Program-made: the position numbers and the translations under genes | Origin: Prosthecobacter sp. | GTDB lineage: Bacteria; Verrucomicrobiota; Verrucomicrobiia; Verrucomicrobiales; Verrucomicrobiaceae | DNA: 64,000 bases | Direction: 5' to 3' | Assembly (NCBI GenBank): GCA_019186985.1 | Contig: JABARQ010000020.1 | Span: 62,001-126,000, forward strand | Part shown: positions 8,394 to 19,144 of the stretch, piece by piece | Layout of the letters: every line of letters begins with the position of its first letter | Position numbering within the stretch: position 1 is the first letter of the stretch | The notes under the pieces: model-generated | What the model was told of the DNA's origin: nothing | Seen by the model: only the letters and a program-made list of their open reading frames with translations | Database searches by the model: none

Positions 8394-10043
8394 ATGACAG
8401 ACGAACCGACTTCCCCCAATGCCGACGCCAGGGACAACTCCTCCGGGTCAGGCTGGCCCTACGAAGACCGTTCCTCAGCCGGTGACCCCCCTGCCGGAAA
8501 ACCTTTGACGGTTTCATCGGAGAAAAGCCCCACGATTGCCATCGACCACGCCGCGCTTGCCAACGGCCGGGAGCCAGACCTCGCGGCTTATTTTGATCAC
8601 AGCTACCTCTCCCCCGCCTCCGCCAAGGCCGCCAGCCGCACGCTGATTGACGCCTTCGATGACAAGGGCCTCTGGCTCGCCAGCCTGATCCAGCCCTGCC
8701 ACCTTGCCAGGGAACTCGCCCAGAACTGCTCCGACGTCACCCGCCTGGTCATCCTTCAGTGGGTGCGCCAGGGGGAAACCCACAAGCTGAAGCTGCTGGG
8801 GGAAACCTTGCTCTCCGTCGCAGACTCCCAGCTCAGCCAGGAAACCACCCGCATGATGATGGTGCTCGCCGGCCTTCTTGGCATCCTGCGCCCATCGACC
8901 GCCCAAAAACTGGCCGCCCGCGCCGTCCCCAGGATGCCCGACGCCGCCGATGTTGAACTCGTCAGCGACGCCAGCCGCTGGGTCGAGGCTGGCGTCATCC
9001 TCGAATCCTCCTCCACGGAGGAGCGCGTCTTCTGGAACCGCCGCCTGCGCGAACCCGATGCCGGCTGGGACTGGGACACCACCGAGGCCCGCCTCGCCCT
9101 CTCCCACCTCGCCAAAGTGCTGCCCCGCGAGGGCAGCCTTCATGAACTCTTTCAAAACGCCATTCCCGGCTGCTGGTGGGACCTTTGGAGAGAACAGGTT
9201 CTGCACCAGAGACATCTGCCCGCAATGCCCTTGCTCATGGCTCCTGGCGGCTCAGACACCACAACGCAGCCGGCCAGCGCAGGGAATGGAGGAGCCCGCC
9301 GCGGTTCCTTCAAAGGCGGGCTGGCCGCAGGCATCGCCGCTTCGGTCGTCCTGGGCGGCCTCGGCCTCATCGTGCTTGCCGATGCTGAGGAAGACCGCCG
9401 ACCACGCCTCTCTTCCTCCACCCGTGCCAGCACCTCCAGGACCGGTCCGCAGCCTCCTGAAGTCAGCAAAACCGACTCCAAGAACGAAACCGCCGCCCCG
9501 CCCATCCGCGACTCCCTGCGCTATCTGAAAGCCGTTCTTGCCGGAGGTGGCGCCGCTTCACAGTCAAAAGGCCCGGTCACAAGCGGCTCCATGGCCAAAA
9601 GATCACAAGCAATCCTGCCCATCCCTCCCAACATGTCCAAGAAGGACCTCCGGGAGCGGGAACGCGTCATTTTCGAGCATGACCACCCGGAAATCCAAAA
9701 GCTCTTCAGCCTGTTGAAGGACGGCTCCCTGCGCCAGCATGAATCGCTGCTGCAGGGCGAATCAGGCGCCGCCCCCGTCGGCAGCACGGAACACCAGCAG
9801 CTTCTTCACTGGCTCCTTCTCGATCCCCCGGAACAGGCCGACACCCGCCTCACAGCCACCAAACTGGCGATGCGTGACCTCCCGGTCGAGGAAACCGTCA
9901 GCCTCTTTGACCTCTGCTTTTATCCAGGATCCCCCAATGAAATCGAAATCCGGCAGTGCGCAGGATTGCTGCTGGACGTCTCCGAGGAACTGACCTCCGA
10001 ACAACGCGCAAAGCTCAAGGCCATCAGCGAGTCAAAGACCTAG
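8394..10043 (+). CDS. unknown single-pass membrane protein
   Basis: A 549-residue protein of no recognised family. Residues 1-50 are polar and disordered-looking. About 55-290 are helical with repeated charged and leucine segments (FliG/armadillo-like in texture). One transmembrane helix follows a Gly-rich linker (GGLAAGIAASVVLGGLGLIV, about residues 305-325), then a Ser/Pro/Thr-rich linker and a helical C-terminal domain. The frame is open further upstream, but that part is antisense to dusB; I take ATG 8394 because the plus-strand coding character starts there. The N-cytoplasmic, C-outside arrangement resembles membrane-bound regulators, but this is only an impression. Confidence 0.7.
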   Translation: MTDEPTSPNADARDNSSGSGWPYEDRSSAGDPPAGKPLTVSSEKSPTIAIDHAALANGREPDLAAYFDHSYLSPASAKAASRTLIDAFDDKGLWLASLIQPCHLARELAQNCSDVTRLVILQWVRQGETHKLKLLGETLLSVADSQLSQETTRMMMVLAGLLGILRPSTAQKLAARAVPRMPDAADVELVSDASRWVEAGVILESSSTEERVFWNRRLREPDAGWDWDTTEARLALSHLAKVLPREGSLHELFQNAIPGCWWDLWREQVLHQRHLPAMPLLMAPGGSDTTTQPASAGNGGARRGSFKGGLAAGIAASVVLGGLGLIVLADAEEDRRPRLSSSTRASTSRTGPQPPEVSKTDSKNETAAPPIRDSLRYLKAVLAGGGAASQSKGPVTSGSMAKRSQAILPIPPNMSKKDLRERERVIFEHDHPEIQKLFSLLKDGSLRQHESLLQGESGAAPVGSTEHQQLLHWLLLDPPEQADTRLTATKLAMRDLPVEETVSLFDLCFYPGSPNEIEIRQCAGLLLDVSEELTSEQRAKLKAISESKT

Positions 10044-10195
10044 TTCCGTAGCCTCATTCAAACGCCCTCAGCTCACCGCCCAGGACAGGTTTTTTCCTTT
10101 GCATGAGCCTGCCCTCCCTCCTATAAACCACGCCCCTCCCTGCGCCTGTTTGACCGGCGTGCTGACTTCTTTCCAAACCTCCACACCACAACCTC

Positions 10196-11179
<984 letters not shown>

Positions 11180-11227
11180 TTTCTCCGCCCCGCCCTTTCC
11201 CCCATCCTCCCCCCGACGCATAAGCCA

Positions 11228-12232
11228 ATGTCCCACGAAAGCACCTCCGCTCCCCTTCCCGCCTGGGAGCAGTTTCTCGACAAGAACTTCAAGAAGCTTG
11301 TCCTGCTCTTCCTCGCCATCATCGCAGCCCTTGTCGTGCTCGGCCTGGGCCGTCACTTCAGCCGTCAGGCCGAAGTCAAGGCGGGCGAGGCATTCGCAGC
11401 CGCCAAATCTGTCGAAGACCTGGATGCCGTGATCGCCGCCCACAAGGGCAGCCGTGCCGCAGGCAATGCCCTTCTTCAAAAGGCGGAGCTTCTCTGGGAC
11501 CAGAACAAAAAGACCACATCCGTGGACGCCCTGCGCGAATTCATCAACACCCACAAGGACCACCCCCTCCTGCCCCAGGCGCTGCTCGGCCTCGGCTCCA
11601 AGCTGGAATCCCTCGGTCAGCGTGGCGAAGCCAGGCCCGTCTTCGAACGTATCGTCAACGAGTTCGGCAAGACCGACCTCGCCGCCCTGGCGGAAATCCA
11701 CCTGGGTGACATCGCCTGGGCCGACGGCAAGGAAGACGAAGCCAAAAAGATCTACGAAGGCCTGCCCGCCAAATTCGCCTCCAACGGCACGGACAACCCC
11801 TTTCTGAGCCAGGGTGAATCCCGGCTGGAATGGATCGCCGCCAAGCTTCCCACCAAGGAAGTCGATGGTCCGCCCAAGCCCAAGGTTGAACCCAAGCCGG
11901 CCGCAGCAGCGCCTGGTGCCCCGGTCATCAAGCTCAACTCCGCCAACGGCAATCCTCTTTCCCCGACTGTCCAACCCGCAGGTGCCCCAGGCCCGGTCAT
12001 CAACCTGACCCCAGGTTCCGCCACCTCCGCCCCCGTCAGCGTCTCCCCTGCCGCGACTCCCATGCCCGCCGCCGCACCAGCTCCTGCTCCCGCCCCTGTA
12101 GCACCAGCTCCTGCTCCCGCCCCTGTAGCACCAGCTCCCAAGCCCGCTCCGACACCCGCCACAGCAGCTCCCGCTTCCACACCTCCAGCCCCTGCCCCAA
12201 CGCCCGCCTCCGCAGCCCCCAAGGCTCCCTGA
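11228..12232 (+). CDS. YfgM-like TPR membrane protein with Pro/Ala-rich tail
   Basis: A 334-residue protein. A short cytoplasmic head leads to one transmembrane helix (about 24-42). A periplasmic TPR-like helical domain follows (about 50-200), with motifs such as ALLQKAELLWDQNKKTTSVDALREF and AALAEIHLGDIAWADGKEDEAKKIYEGLPAKF. This matches the TPR_21/YfgM layout, a chaperone-type ancillary of the Sec translocon in E. coli. The last about 120 residues are almost only Pro, Ala, Val and Thr, encoded in part by a 27-bp tandem repeat, and probably form an extended periplasmic linker. Confidence 0.8.
   Translation: MSHESTSAPLPAWEQFLDKNFKKLVLLFLAIIAALVVLGLGRHFSRQAEVKAGEAFAAAKSVEDLDAVIAAHKGSRAAGNALLQKAELLWDQNKKTTSVDALREFINTHKDHPLLPQALLGLGSKLESLGQRGEARPVFERIVNEFGKTDLAALAEIHLGDIAWADGKEDEAKKIYEGLPAKFASNGTDNPFLSQGESRLEWIAAKLPTKEVDGPPKPKVEPKPAAAAPGAPVIKLNSANGNPLSPTVQPAGAPGPVINLTPGSATSAPVSVSPAATPMPAAAPAPAPAPVAPAPAPAPVAPAPKPAPTPATAAPASTPPAPAPTPASAAPKAP
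12074..12138 (+). repeat. 27-bp tandem repeat in coding sequence
   Basis: A unit beginning GCACCAGCTCCTGCTCCCGC and ending CCCTGTA occurs twice without change (12074-12100 and 12101-12127) and a third time in part (from 12128). It encodes the repeating Pro-Ala-Pro-Val tail of the YfgM-like protein. Identical copies point to recent slippage, so length may vary between strains. Confidence 0.9.
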
Positions 12233-12237
12233 GGCGA

Positions 12238-12256
12238 GGGCCTTCAAATCAGGCCC
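12238..12256 (+). terminator. possible terminator hairpin after YfgM-like gene
   Basis: Six bases after the stop codon, GGGCCT (12238-12243) pairs with AGGCCC (12251-12256) across a 7-nt loop. The T-rich stretch that follows (CCTTTT) comes about 10 bases later, so the fit to a Rho-independent terminator is modest. The remainder of the gap to 12426 holds no gene that I can see. Confidence 0.4.
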
Positions 12257-12426
12257 ATTCAAGTCCTTTTGGCACCTCATCCGGCAGAATGCAGGCAGGC
12301 AAAGCGTTTGCAGCGATTTTGAACTGTGCAGCTCGAATCAAGTCATGATCCGTTTCGGGCATGTTAGAAAGGCATTCCCCTCCAGCAGGCGTGCCGTCGT
12401 CAAGGATGACCTAAAGTCATGGCACC

Positions 12427-15018
12427 TCACCCAGCCTGCGGTTTTCCGGGCATGACGCGGACGATGGTGGCGAGCCGGGTGTCCAGGTAGGTCCGGGCCA
12501 CGCGCTTGATGTCCTTGTCCATGATGGCGGCGATCTTCTCCGGCAGATGCAGGTAGAAGTCATGCCCAAGACCGTTGAGCTCGTTCCAGGCATAGGCATC
12601 CGCCATGGCACCATTGCCCTGCTGTGTCCGCAGCCATTGGGATCGCCAGGCGGTCTTGGCACGGGTGATCTCCGCCTTCGTGAGACCGTTCTTCGCCAGG
12701 TCGGCGATCAGCCGCAGCATCTCCGCCTGCGCCAGGTCGACCTTTTTCGGGTCGGTGCCGACATAGAAGTAAAACGCCCCGGCCCCCAGGGCCGCGAACT
12801 GCTGCGCACCGACATAATACGCCAGCCCAAGCTCCTCACGAATCCGGTTGAACAGACGGCTGCCCATGTCGCTGCAGGCTTCATCAATCAGGGTCAGTGC
12901 ATGAACGTCCGCCTCATGCAGCCCGACGCTTCGGAAGCCGATCACCAGCACGGCCTGCTCCTTCTCCATCAGGATGTCAGGCTCGACGATGCCACGAGGT
13001 TTGGCAGTCAGGGTTTCGACTCTGCGACGCTGGCCGCGCGGCAGTCTGGCAAAGGCGGCCTCGACCTGCTTTCGAACCACTTCTGCCTTCACATCACCTA
13101 CCACGCTGATCACGCCATTGGCACCCGTGATGGATTCACGAAGCATGGAACGACAGTCGGCAGCGGTCAGGGCCTTGACCGTCGCTTCACGGCCCAGGGC
13201 CGTGCGTGCAAAGCTCTGGCCGGCGAAGATCGCCGCCCTGGCGCGACGCAGCGCCACGGTCAGCGGCTCCTCCTTCTCTTCCTGAATCTGGGCAAGCTGA
13301 CGCTTCTTGACGTTCTCCAGCTCCCGCTCCGGCAGGGTTGCGTTGAGAAGCAGGTCGCTCATCAGTTCCAAACCAGCCTGTTCATCGCCGCGCATGACAT
13401 CCGCTCCGACAAGGTAACGATGGGCGTCGGCATGGCAGAGCAGTCCGCCGCCGCGGTTTTCGAGCTCTGCGGCAATCTCCGCCGCACGGCGCTGCCGGGT
13501 TCCCTTCAAGAGCATGGCCGCCGACACCTGGGTGACACCCGCCTTCGAATCGCTCTCCGCAGGCACGCCCGCCAGAAAGGAGCTGCGCATCGACACCAGC
13601 GGCAGGCGTGGGTTTTCCTGCACCAGCAGGGTGAGGCCGTTTTTCAGGCCGAACTTCTGCACGGCATCCGAGCGAACGCCATCCGGCAGGCCGGACGATT
13701 TCTCCGGCTGATGCGGTCCAACGCTGACCTCGGAGCAGGTCGCATCCTGAAGATAATGCCGTGCTGCATCCCGGATGTCCGCAGGCTTCAGCAGGCTCAG
13801 GCGGTTCAGGTATTGCTGCGGATATTCCAGGCTTCCGGTCATCAGCCAGCCATGCCCGAGCATCGCCGCCTGGCCCTTGGTCGTGGCAAGGCTGCGAAGC
13901 TGGTAGCCCAGGGTCGCGCGCAGCGCCTTGGCCAGCTCCTCCCTGCCCGGCCCCTTCGCCTGCATCTCCCGGACCACGGCCTGCATCGCCTCGTGACAGG
14001 CCTTCACATTCCCGGGATCACACTCGACACCGGTGTTGAAGACCCCGCACTCCTGGGAGCCCCAGGCGGCGGCCCAGACGCTGTGGGCAATGCCACGACG
14101 CTCACGCAGTTCCTGATACAGACGCGAACTGCGCCCGCTGCCAAGCAGGAAGGCCAGCACGTCCAGCGCCGGCTTGTCCGCATGACCATCTCCAGGAATC
14201 TGCCAGCCCAGCGCCAGGTGGCTCAGTTCCGTGGCAAAGTCCTTGTGGGCGGTGCGCCGGCCCATCTGACGGGGCTCCAGAGGCAGCAGCACCGGCTCAT
14301 AAGGCCGCCTTTCCCACGCACCAAACAGACGCTCCACCGCCGCCAGGGTCGCCTCGGCGTCCACGGCGCCGGCGATCACCACGAAACAGTTGTCAGGCAC
14401 GTAGTGGCGTTTCACAAAGCCGGCCACATCCTCGCGGCCGACCTGGTCAAACACGGCACGATGGCCGATGATCGGATGGCGCAGCGGATGCGTCCGGAAG
14501 CAGGTGGCCTGCATCAGGTGGTGGAGCTGATCCCCGGGCTCATCATTGCCCATCGCCATCTCCCTGCGGATGACCTCCTGCTCCTTGGCTAGCTCCGCAG
14601 CATCAATGCGGGAGTGCCTCACCATGTCGGCCAGGATGTCCAGATAACCTTCTGCATGCTCGGCCAGGCCGTCGATCCAGTAAACCGTGCGGTTGAAGGT
14701 CGTGTAGGCGTTCACATGGCCGCCAAGCTGCTGGATGCCGGTGGATATCTCCTGGGCCGTCCGCCGCACCGTGCCCTTGAACAGCATGTGCTCCACGCAA
14801 TGCGCAAGGCCCGCACCCGTCCAGCCCTCCTCATGAAGGCTGCCCGCCTTCACCCAGACCTGCACACTGACAAGGGGGTGCTGATGATCCTCACGGACGA
14901 TCACCTCAAGACCGTTGGCCAGCGTGTGCAGCCGCGCCTCCATCTCAGGCACGGGAAGTTTGGAGGAGGCGGAAGTGGCCCGGGAGGAGGCCCGGCTGGG
15001 TTTCTTGGAGGCTGGCAT
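12427..15018 (-). CDS. M16-family zinc metallopeptidase (fused two-domain)
   Basis: An 863-residue protein made of two tandem M16 halves. The N-terminal half has the inverted zinc motif HCVEH (H73, E76, H77), followed by a further Glu ligand in the EQEVIRREM segment (about 146-153), so it should be active. The C-terminal half, from about residue 440, has the fold (SMRSSFLAGVPAESDSKAGVTQVSAAML) but no HxxEH and is the usual inactive partner. The R/Y-containing pair typical of the C-terminal domain (RLFNRIREELGLAYYVG) is present. There is no signal peptide; the first about 25 residues are Ser/Ala/Lys-rich. The enzyme probably degrades unfolded peptides; location uncertain. Confidence 0.93.
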   Translation of the reverse strand: MPASKKPSRASSRATSASSKLPVPEMEARLHTLANGLEVIVREDHQHPLVSVQVWVKAGSLHEEGWTGAGLAHCVEHMLFKGTVRRTAQEISTGIQQLGGHVNAYTTFNRTVYWIDGLAEHAEGYLDILADMVRHSRIDAAELAKEQEVIRREMAMGNDEPGDQLHHLMQATCFRTHPLRHPIIGHRAVFDQVGREDVAGFVKRHYVPDNCFVVIAGAVDAEATLAAVERLFGAWERRPYEPVLLPLEPRQMGRRTAHKDFATELSHLALGWQIPGDGHADKPALDVLAFLLGSGRSSRLYQELRERRGIAHSVWAAAWGSQECGVFNTGVECDPGNVKACHEAMQAVVREMQAKGPGREELAKALRATLGYQLRSLATTKGQAAMLGHGWLMTGSLEYPQQYLNRLSLLKPADIRDAARHYLQDATCSEVSVGPHQPEKSSGLPDGVRSDAVQKFGLKNGLTLLVQENPRLPLVSMRSSFLAGVPAESDSKAGVTQVSAAMLLKGTRQRRAAEIAAELENRGGGLLCHADAHRYLVGADVMRGDEQAGLELMSDLLLNATLPERELENVKKRQLAQIQEEKEEPLTVALRRARAAIFAGQSFARTALGREATVKALTAADCRSMLRESITGANGVISVVGDVKAEVVRKQVEAAFARLPRGQRRRVETLTAKPRGIVEPDILMEKEQAVLVIGFRSVGLHEADVHALTLIDEACSDMGSRLFNRIREELGLAYYVGAQQFAALGAGAFYFYVGTDPKKVDLAQAEMLRLIADLAKNGLTKAEITRAKTAWRSQWLRTQQGNGAMADAYAWNELNGLGHDFYLHLPEKIAAIMDKDIKRVARTYLDTRLATIVRVMPGKPQAG

Positions 15019-15099
15019 GAATGGAGCCGAGGCATGGCACGGGTGGCGGAAGTCATCAAGCAGTGAGACCAGGCACCCCGCGCTTCGCCACCAAGCTTC

Positions 15100-15834
15100 T
15101 TGACCATCCCAGGCAGCACCGCTTTGTCTGCAGCAGTGCGCATTTCTGAAATCTTCTTCTCCATCCAGGGCGAGGGCCTTTTGACCGGGGTTCCTTCGGT
15201 CTTTGTCCGCACTTCAGGGTGCAACCTGCGCTGTGACTGGTGCGACACCCCCTATGCCTCCTGGCAGCCCGAAGGTCCTGAGATGACTTCTGAGGAAATC
15301 CTGCTCGAAGTTCAGAAGCACCCGGCACGCCATGTCGTCATCACCGGCGGCGAGCCCATGATCGCCAGGGGCGTGCGCGAATTCATCACCACGCTGAGAG
15401 GACTAGGCAAGCATGTCACCCTCGAAACCGCCGGCACGGTCGCACCGGAAGGCTGCGTGGTGGACCTGGCGTCACTGAGCCCCAAGCTCGCCGGTTCGAC
15501 GCCGTCCGAGGCAAGGGCCGGAAGCGCCTGGGTGCGGCGTCATGAGCAAACCCGCTTTCAACCCGAGGTGCTCCGGGCCTGGATCGAAACCGCCAGCGAT
15601 TACCAGCTCAAGTATGTCATCGCCAGCGAAGCCGACCTGGAGGAGGCACGGGACCAGATGACCGCCCTTGGCGTGCCGGTGCCCGCCGACAAGGTGCTGC
15701 TCATGCCCGAAGGCACCAGCCTGGAAGCCATGCGCCGCCATTACCCGCTGCTGATTGACGCCTGCAAACGCCATGGCCACCGGCTGAGTCCGCGCCTGCA
15801 CATCGAACTTTTCGGCAACAAGCGCGGGACCTGA
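15100..15834 (+). CDS. queE: 7-carboxy-7-deazaguanine synthase
   Basis: A 244-residue radical-SAM enzyme of the queuosine/7-deazaguanine pathway. The family's CX3CX2C cluster is at C41, C45 and C48 (SGCNLRCDWCDTPY), preceded by the substrate motif FFSIQGEG and followed by VVITGGEPM, which binds the SAM amino group. The frame begins at TTG 15100; TTG 15124 and GTG 15136 (VRISEIFFSIQGEG) are alternatives, and there is no ATG upstream of the conserved region. The divergent M16 gene starts 81 bp away. queC, queD and queF are not in the window, but GluQ-RS, which modifies queuosine in tRNA-Asp, is (55239-56075). Confidence 0.93.
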   Translation: MTIPGSTALSAAVRISEIFFSIQGEGLLTGVPSVFVRTSGCNLRCDWCDTPYASWQPEGPEMTSEEILLEVQKHPARHVVITGGEPMIARGVREFITTLRGLGKHVTLETAGTVAPEGCVVDLASLSPKLAGSTPSEARAGSAWVRRHEQTRFQPEVLRAWIETASDYQLKYVIASEADLEEARDQMTALGVPVPADKVLLMPEGTSLEAMRRHYPLLIDACKRHGHRLSPRLHIELFGNKRGT

Positions 15835-15928
15835 GCCGGGCCCGCACCGGCCCGCAACTTCGGCACCTGTGTACGATCTCATGCAATGCCCGTGCCCTGG
15901 CGAACGTAGGCGACTTGCCCAACCCTCC

Positions 15929-17194
15929 ATGCAGACACCATTCCGCCCGCGCCATTCCCGTCGTTCCTTTCTCAAGCAATCCTCGTTTCTGGGAGCAGGC
16001 AGCCTGCTGGCCTTCCGGCAGGATGTGGCGGCGGCTGGATCTCGCAAACTGCTGGCCTACGTCGGCACCTACACTTCACCGCTGAAGAACATGCGCCCCA
16101 CCCAGGTGGACCTGCCACCGGGCAACGGCCGCGGCATTCATCTCTTCGAGGTCAACCGCGACACCGGCGCGATGAAGGCCCTGGGTGTTCATGAAATGGG
16201 CACCAGCCCAAGCTGCCTGGCTTTCAGCGCCGACAAGTCCCGCCTCTACTCCGGCAACGAAACCGAACGCGTCGGCCCGGACGAATCCGGCACCGTCAGC
16301 GCCTTCGCCGTGGATGCTGCCACCGGCCATCTGACGCTTTTAAATTCCGTGCCTTCCGGCGGCAAGGGTCCCGCCCACCTCACCGTGCATCCCAACGGCA
16401 GGTTCGTGCTCGTCGCCAACTACTTCGGCGGCTCCGTCGCCGTCCTGCCCATCCGGGCTGACGGCAGCCTGGGTGAGGCCACGGACGTGAAAAAGGACGC
16501 TGGAACCGTTGGGCCGACCCAGGCCACCAATGCCGCTCCTGGCAGCTTCGCCTTCAGCGGCCACGACCAGACCCATGCCCACATGATTGAAGCCGATCCG
16601 TCCGGGCGCTTCGTCCTGCATGTGGATCTCGGGCTGGATCAAATCCTGATCTGGCGCTTTGATGCCGAAAAAGGCACCCTCACACCTGCCGAAACGCCGT
16701 TTGTCAGCCTGCCGCCGGGCGACGGCCCGCGCCACTTCGCCTTCCACCCGAACGGCCGCTGGTTCTATTCCATCCAGGAGGAGGGTTCGACCGTGGCCTT
16801 GTTTGATTTCGATCCACAGACCGGCCGCCTGACGCATCGACAGACCCTGTCCAGCCTGCCGCCGGGCTACGCTGGCAGCAATTTCTGTTCGGAGATCCTG
16901 GTCTCCCCCGACGGCAGGTTTGTCTATGCCGGCAACCGTCTGCATGACAGCATCGGCATCTTCGCCATCGGCAACGACGGCAGGCTGACCTATGTCACCG
17001 AGGAATGGACGCGTGGCGACTACCCGCGCAGCTTCACCTTCGACCCGGCCGGCAAGTTTTTATACTGCTGCAACCAGAGGGCTGACCACGTCACCGTCTT
17101 TCGTCTCCAAAAAGACAGTGGAAAGCTGGAATTCACCGGCCATTACGCCCCGGTGGGCAACCCGTCCCAGATCGTGTTCCGCGAGGTGGGATGA
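15929..17194 (+). CDS. Tat-exported lactonase-family seven-bladed propeller
   Basis: A 421-residue protein with a twin-arginine signal (SRRSFLKQSSFLGAGS) and the Lactonase fold of 6-phosphogluconolactonase YbhE: YVGTYTS at the start of blade 1, repeated N-x-[RK]-F-V-hydrophobic-V-A-N-Y units (PNGRFVLVANYFGGSVAVLP), DGPRHFAFHPNG and FCSEILVSPDGRFVYAGNR. ATG 15929 places the arginine pair 9-11 residues from the start. An exported copy is unlikely to act in the pentose phosphate route; extracytoplasmic lactone or sugar substrates are more plausible, but this is inference. Confidence 0.9.
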   Translation: MQTPFRPRHSRRSFLKQSSFLGAGSLLAFRQDVAAAGSRKLLAYVGTYTSPLKNMRPTQVDLPPGNGRGIHLFEVNRDTGAMKALGVHEMGTSPSCLAFSADKSRLYSGNETERVGPDESGTVSAFAVDAATGHLTLLNSVPSGGKGPAHLTVHPNGRFVLVANYFGGSVAVLPIRADGSLGEATDVKKDAGTVGPTQATNAAPGSFAFSGHDQTHAHMIEADPSGRFVLHVDLGLDQILIWRFDAEKGTLTPAETPFVSLPPGDGPRHFAFHPNGRWFYSIQEEGSTVALFDFDPQTGRLTHRQTLSSLPPGYAGSNFCSEILVSPDGRFVYAGNRLHDSIGIFAIGNDGRLTYVTEEWTRGDYPRSFTFDPAGKFLYCCNQRADHVTVFRLQKDSGKLEFTGHYAPVGNPSQIVFREVG

Positions 17195-17302
17195 TCCTGG
17201 GATGCGACAGGAACAAAAGTTTCTCGCCTGAAGCGTTGAATGATTGACGGAGGAGGCGGCTTCCGATGATACTCACCAGGCTCCCCAACCCCCCGCGTCC
17301 AA

Positions 17303-19144
17303 GTGCTTTTCAGCCAGAAGTTTGATGTCCCTCCTGACGGACAGCCCTCCAGGCTCCACACCATCCTGCGTCCAGTGATCGCCCTCTGGCACTGGCTGGT
17401 GCCGCCCACCCAGGCCCACAGGGACCGGCAGAGCAGGACGGCACGCATCACCGCCATCAGCGTGCTCATCCTCGGCTGCCTGGGACTGATCCTGCTTGGA
17501 TTCAGCTATGCGCGTCCCCTCTACGACATCTACCAGAACTGGCAGGCGGAGCGCCTCTACCGGGAGGCCCTGGCGGAAACCAACGATCAGAACTACCAGC
17601 AGGCCTGGTGGAAGGTTCAGCGGGCCGTCCAGATCGCCCCCAACAACATCAACGCCATCCGTCTCGCCGCCGAATACCTGACAGGGCTGAAGCGCCCCGA
17701 GGCGCTGCATTTCCTGGACCAGCTCGACAAGCAGGGAGCCACCACCGACCAGGACCGCATGGTGCGCATCCGCGCCCTGATGAACCTCAACCGCCCCAAG
17801 GATGCCTCGATTCTGCTGGAGGAGATGCTCAGCAAGCAGGGCGCCGATGAAAAGCTGATGTACCTGGCTGAAAGCGTCTGGAGCAAAAGCCAGCGCAACG
17901 AGATCCTCATCAAGACCATGAAGGCCTATGCCGACAAAAACCCCGCCAACCTGGAGCACTCCCTCCGCCTGGCCGGGGTTCAGATCTCCTCTGAGCGGGC
18001 CGTGGATGTCTCCGAGGGCCTGCGTCGAGCCTGGCAGGTTGCCGAAAAGGACGACGATCTGGGACTGGCGGCGTTGATGCTCATCGACAACGTGTCGGAC
18101 CTCGCACCGGACGAGGCGCGCCGCCTGATTGCCAGGTTTCGCTCCCATCCCAAGGCCACCGGCGTGCACCTCGTCAAGGCCCTGCGCCGCCAGATCAAGC
18201 TGGAGCCCCTGCACCGCGAACAGCTGATTGCCGAGGCCATGGAAACCGCACGTCAGAGGAAGCGTGAGGACAAGGCAGCCCTGGTGCGCTGGCTGCTGGA
18301 ACCTCCGCAGAATGAATATCACAAGGTGCTCGCCCTGGTCGGCGAAGATGAGGCACTGACCTACCAGCCCCTGCTTGAGAACTACCTCAACGCGCTCACG
18401 ATGCTGCGCCGCTTTGACGACGTCGAACGACTCCTGGATGATGAACGGACCTCGAAGATCCTCAGCCAGACCGTGCTTACCTTCTTCCGGGCCCACCTGG
18501 CCTACATCACCACCAAGTCCACGGAAGAAACCCGGGCGGCCCTGATCACCGCCAAGAATGCCTCCGACCGTGAGCACCGCGCCGACCTGCTCGTTCAAAT
18601 CGCCAGATATGCCGAGGAACGCGGCCATGCGGACATCGCCGAGGAGGCCTTCCGCAGCGTGTCACGCATCGGCGACCACGAACGTGCGGGCTTCGACGGA
18701 CTGATCCGCACCACCCGCTCCAACGGCAACAGTGAAGGCCTGCTGGCTGCGAGCAGCGAAGCCATCAGGCGCTGGCCGGACGACAACAAATACATGGAGG
18801 AGTACCTGTATGCCTGCCTGCTCACCGGTCATGACATCGAGCTCTCCCTTCTCAGGGCGCAGAAGCTGCATGAAGCCCAGCCTCAGGACCAGCAGCGCCG
18901 GCTCTTTCTCGCCATGTCGGCCTGGCGCATCAAGGACATGGCCGGCACGCTCAAGCTTCTGGGCCAGATCAACCCCGAGGACCCGGGCCTCACGCCGGGC
19001 CAGCGGGCGGTGATCGCGGCCATCGCGCGTGAAACTCCCGCCAACAATGCAGCCGAGGCGGCGCGGAGCGTCCTGCGGAACATCGACCCCAAGGCACGCA
19101 TGATGCCCGAGGAAAAGATGTGCTTCATCCGGGCGGCTCAGTAG
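17303..19144 (+). CDS. large TPR-repeat membrane protein
   Basis: A 613-residue protein starting at GTG. A cytoplasmic head of about 45 residues precedes one transmembrane helix (about 47-70). The remaining 540 residues are alpha-helical repeats with TPR spacing (YREALAETNDQNYQQAWWKVQRAVQIAPNN is the clearest). Tandem helical proteins of this kind are frequent next to exopolysaccharide and exosortase loci in this phylum; the exosortase gene here is about 10 kb away, so no link can be claimed. The stop overlaps the convergent small gene by 7 bp. Confidence 0.8.
   Translation: MLFSQKFDVPPDGQPSRLHTILRPVIALWHWLVPPTQAHRDRQSRTARITAISVLILGCLGLILLGFSYARPLYDIYQNWQAERLYREALAETNDQNYQQAWWKVQRAVQIAPNNINAIRLAAEYLTGLKRPEALHFLDQLDKQGATTDQDRMVRIRALMNLNRPKDASILLEEMLSKQGADEKLMYLAESVWSKSQRNEILIKTMKAYADKNPANLEHSLRLAGVQISSERAVDVSEGLRRAWQVAEKDDDLGLAALMLIDNVSDLAPDEARRLIARFRSHPKATGVHLVKALRRQIKLEPLHREQLIAEAMETARQRKREDKAALVRWLLEPPQNEYHKVLALVGEDEALTYQPLLENYLNALTMLRRFDDVERLLDDERTSKILSQTVLTFFRAHLAYITTKSTEETRAALITAKNASDREHRADLLVQIARYAEERGHADIAEEAFRSVSRIGDHERAGFDGLIRTTRSNGNSEGLLAASSEAIRRWPDDNKYMEEYLYACLLTGHDIELSLLRAQKLHEAQPQDQQRRLFLAMSAWRIKDMAGTLKLLGQINPEDPGLTPGQRAVIAAIARETPANNAAEAARSVLRNIDPKARMMPEEKMCFIRAAQ

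Noticed and set aside
12547-14592. 681-codon plus-strand frame
   Set aside because: Antisense to the M16 peptidase, which has its zinc site and full length.
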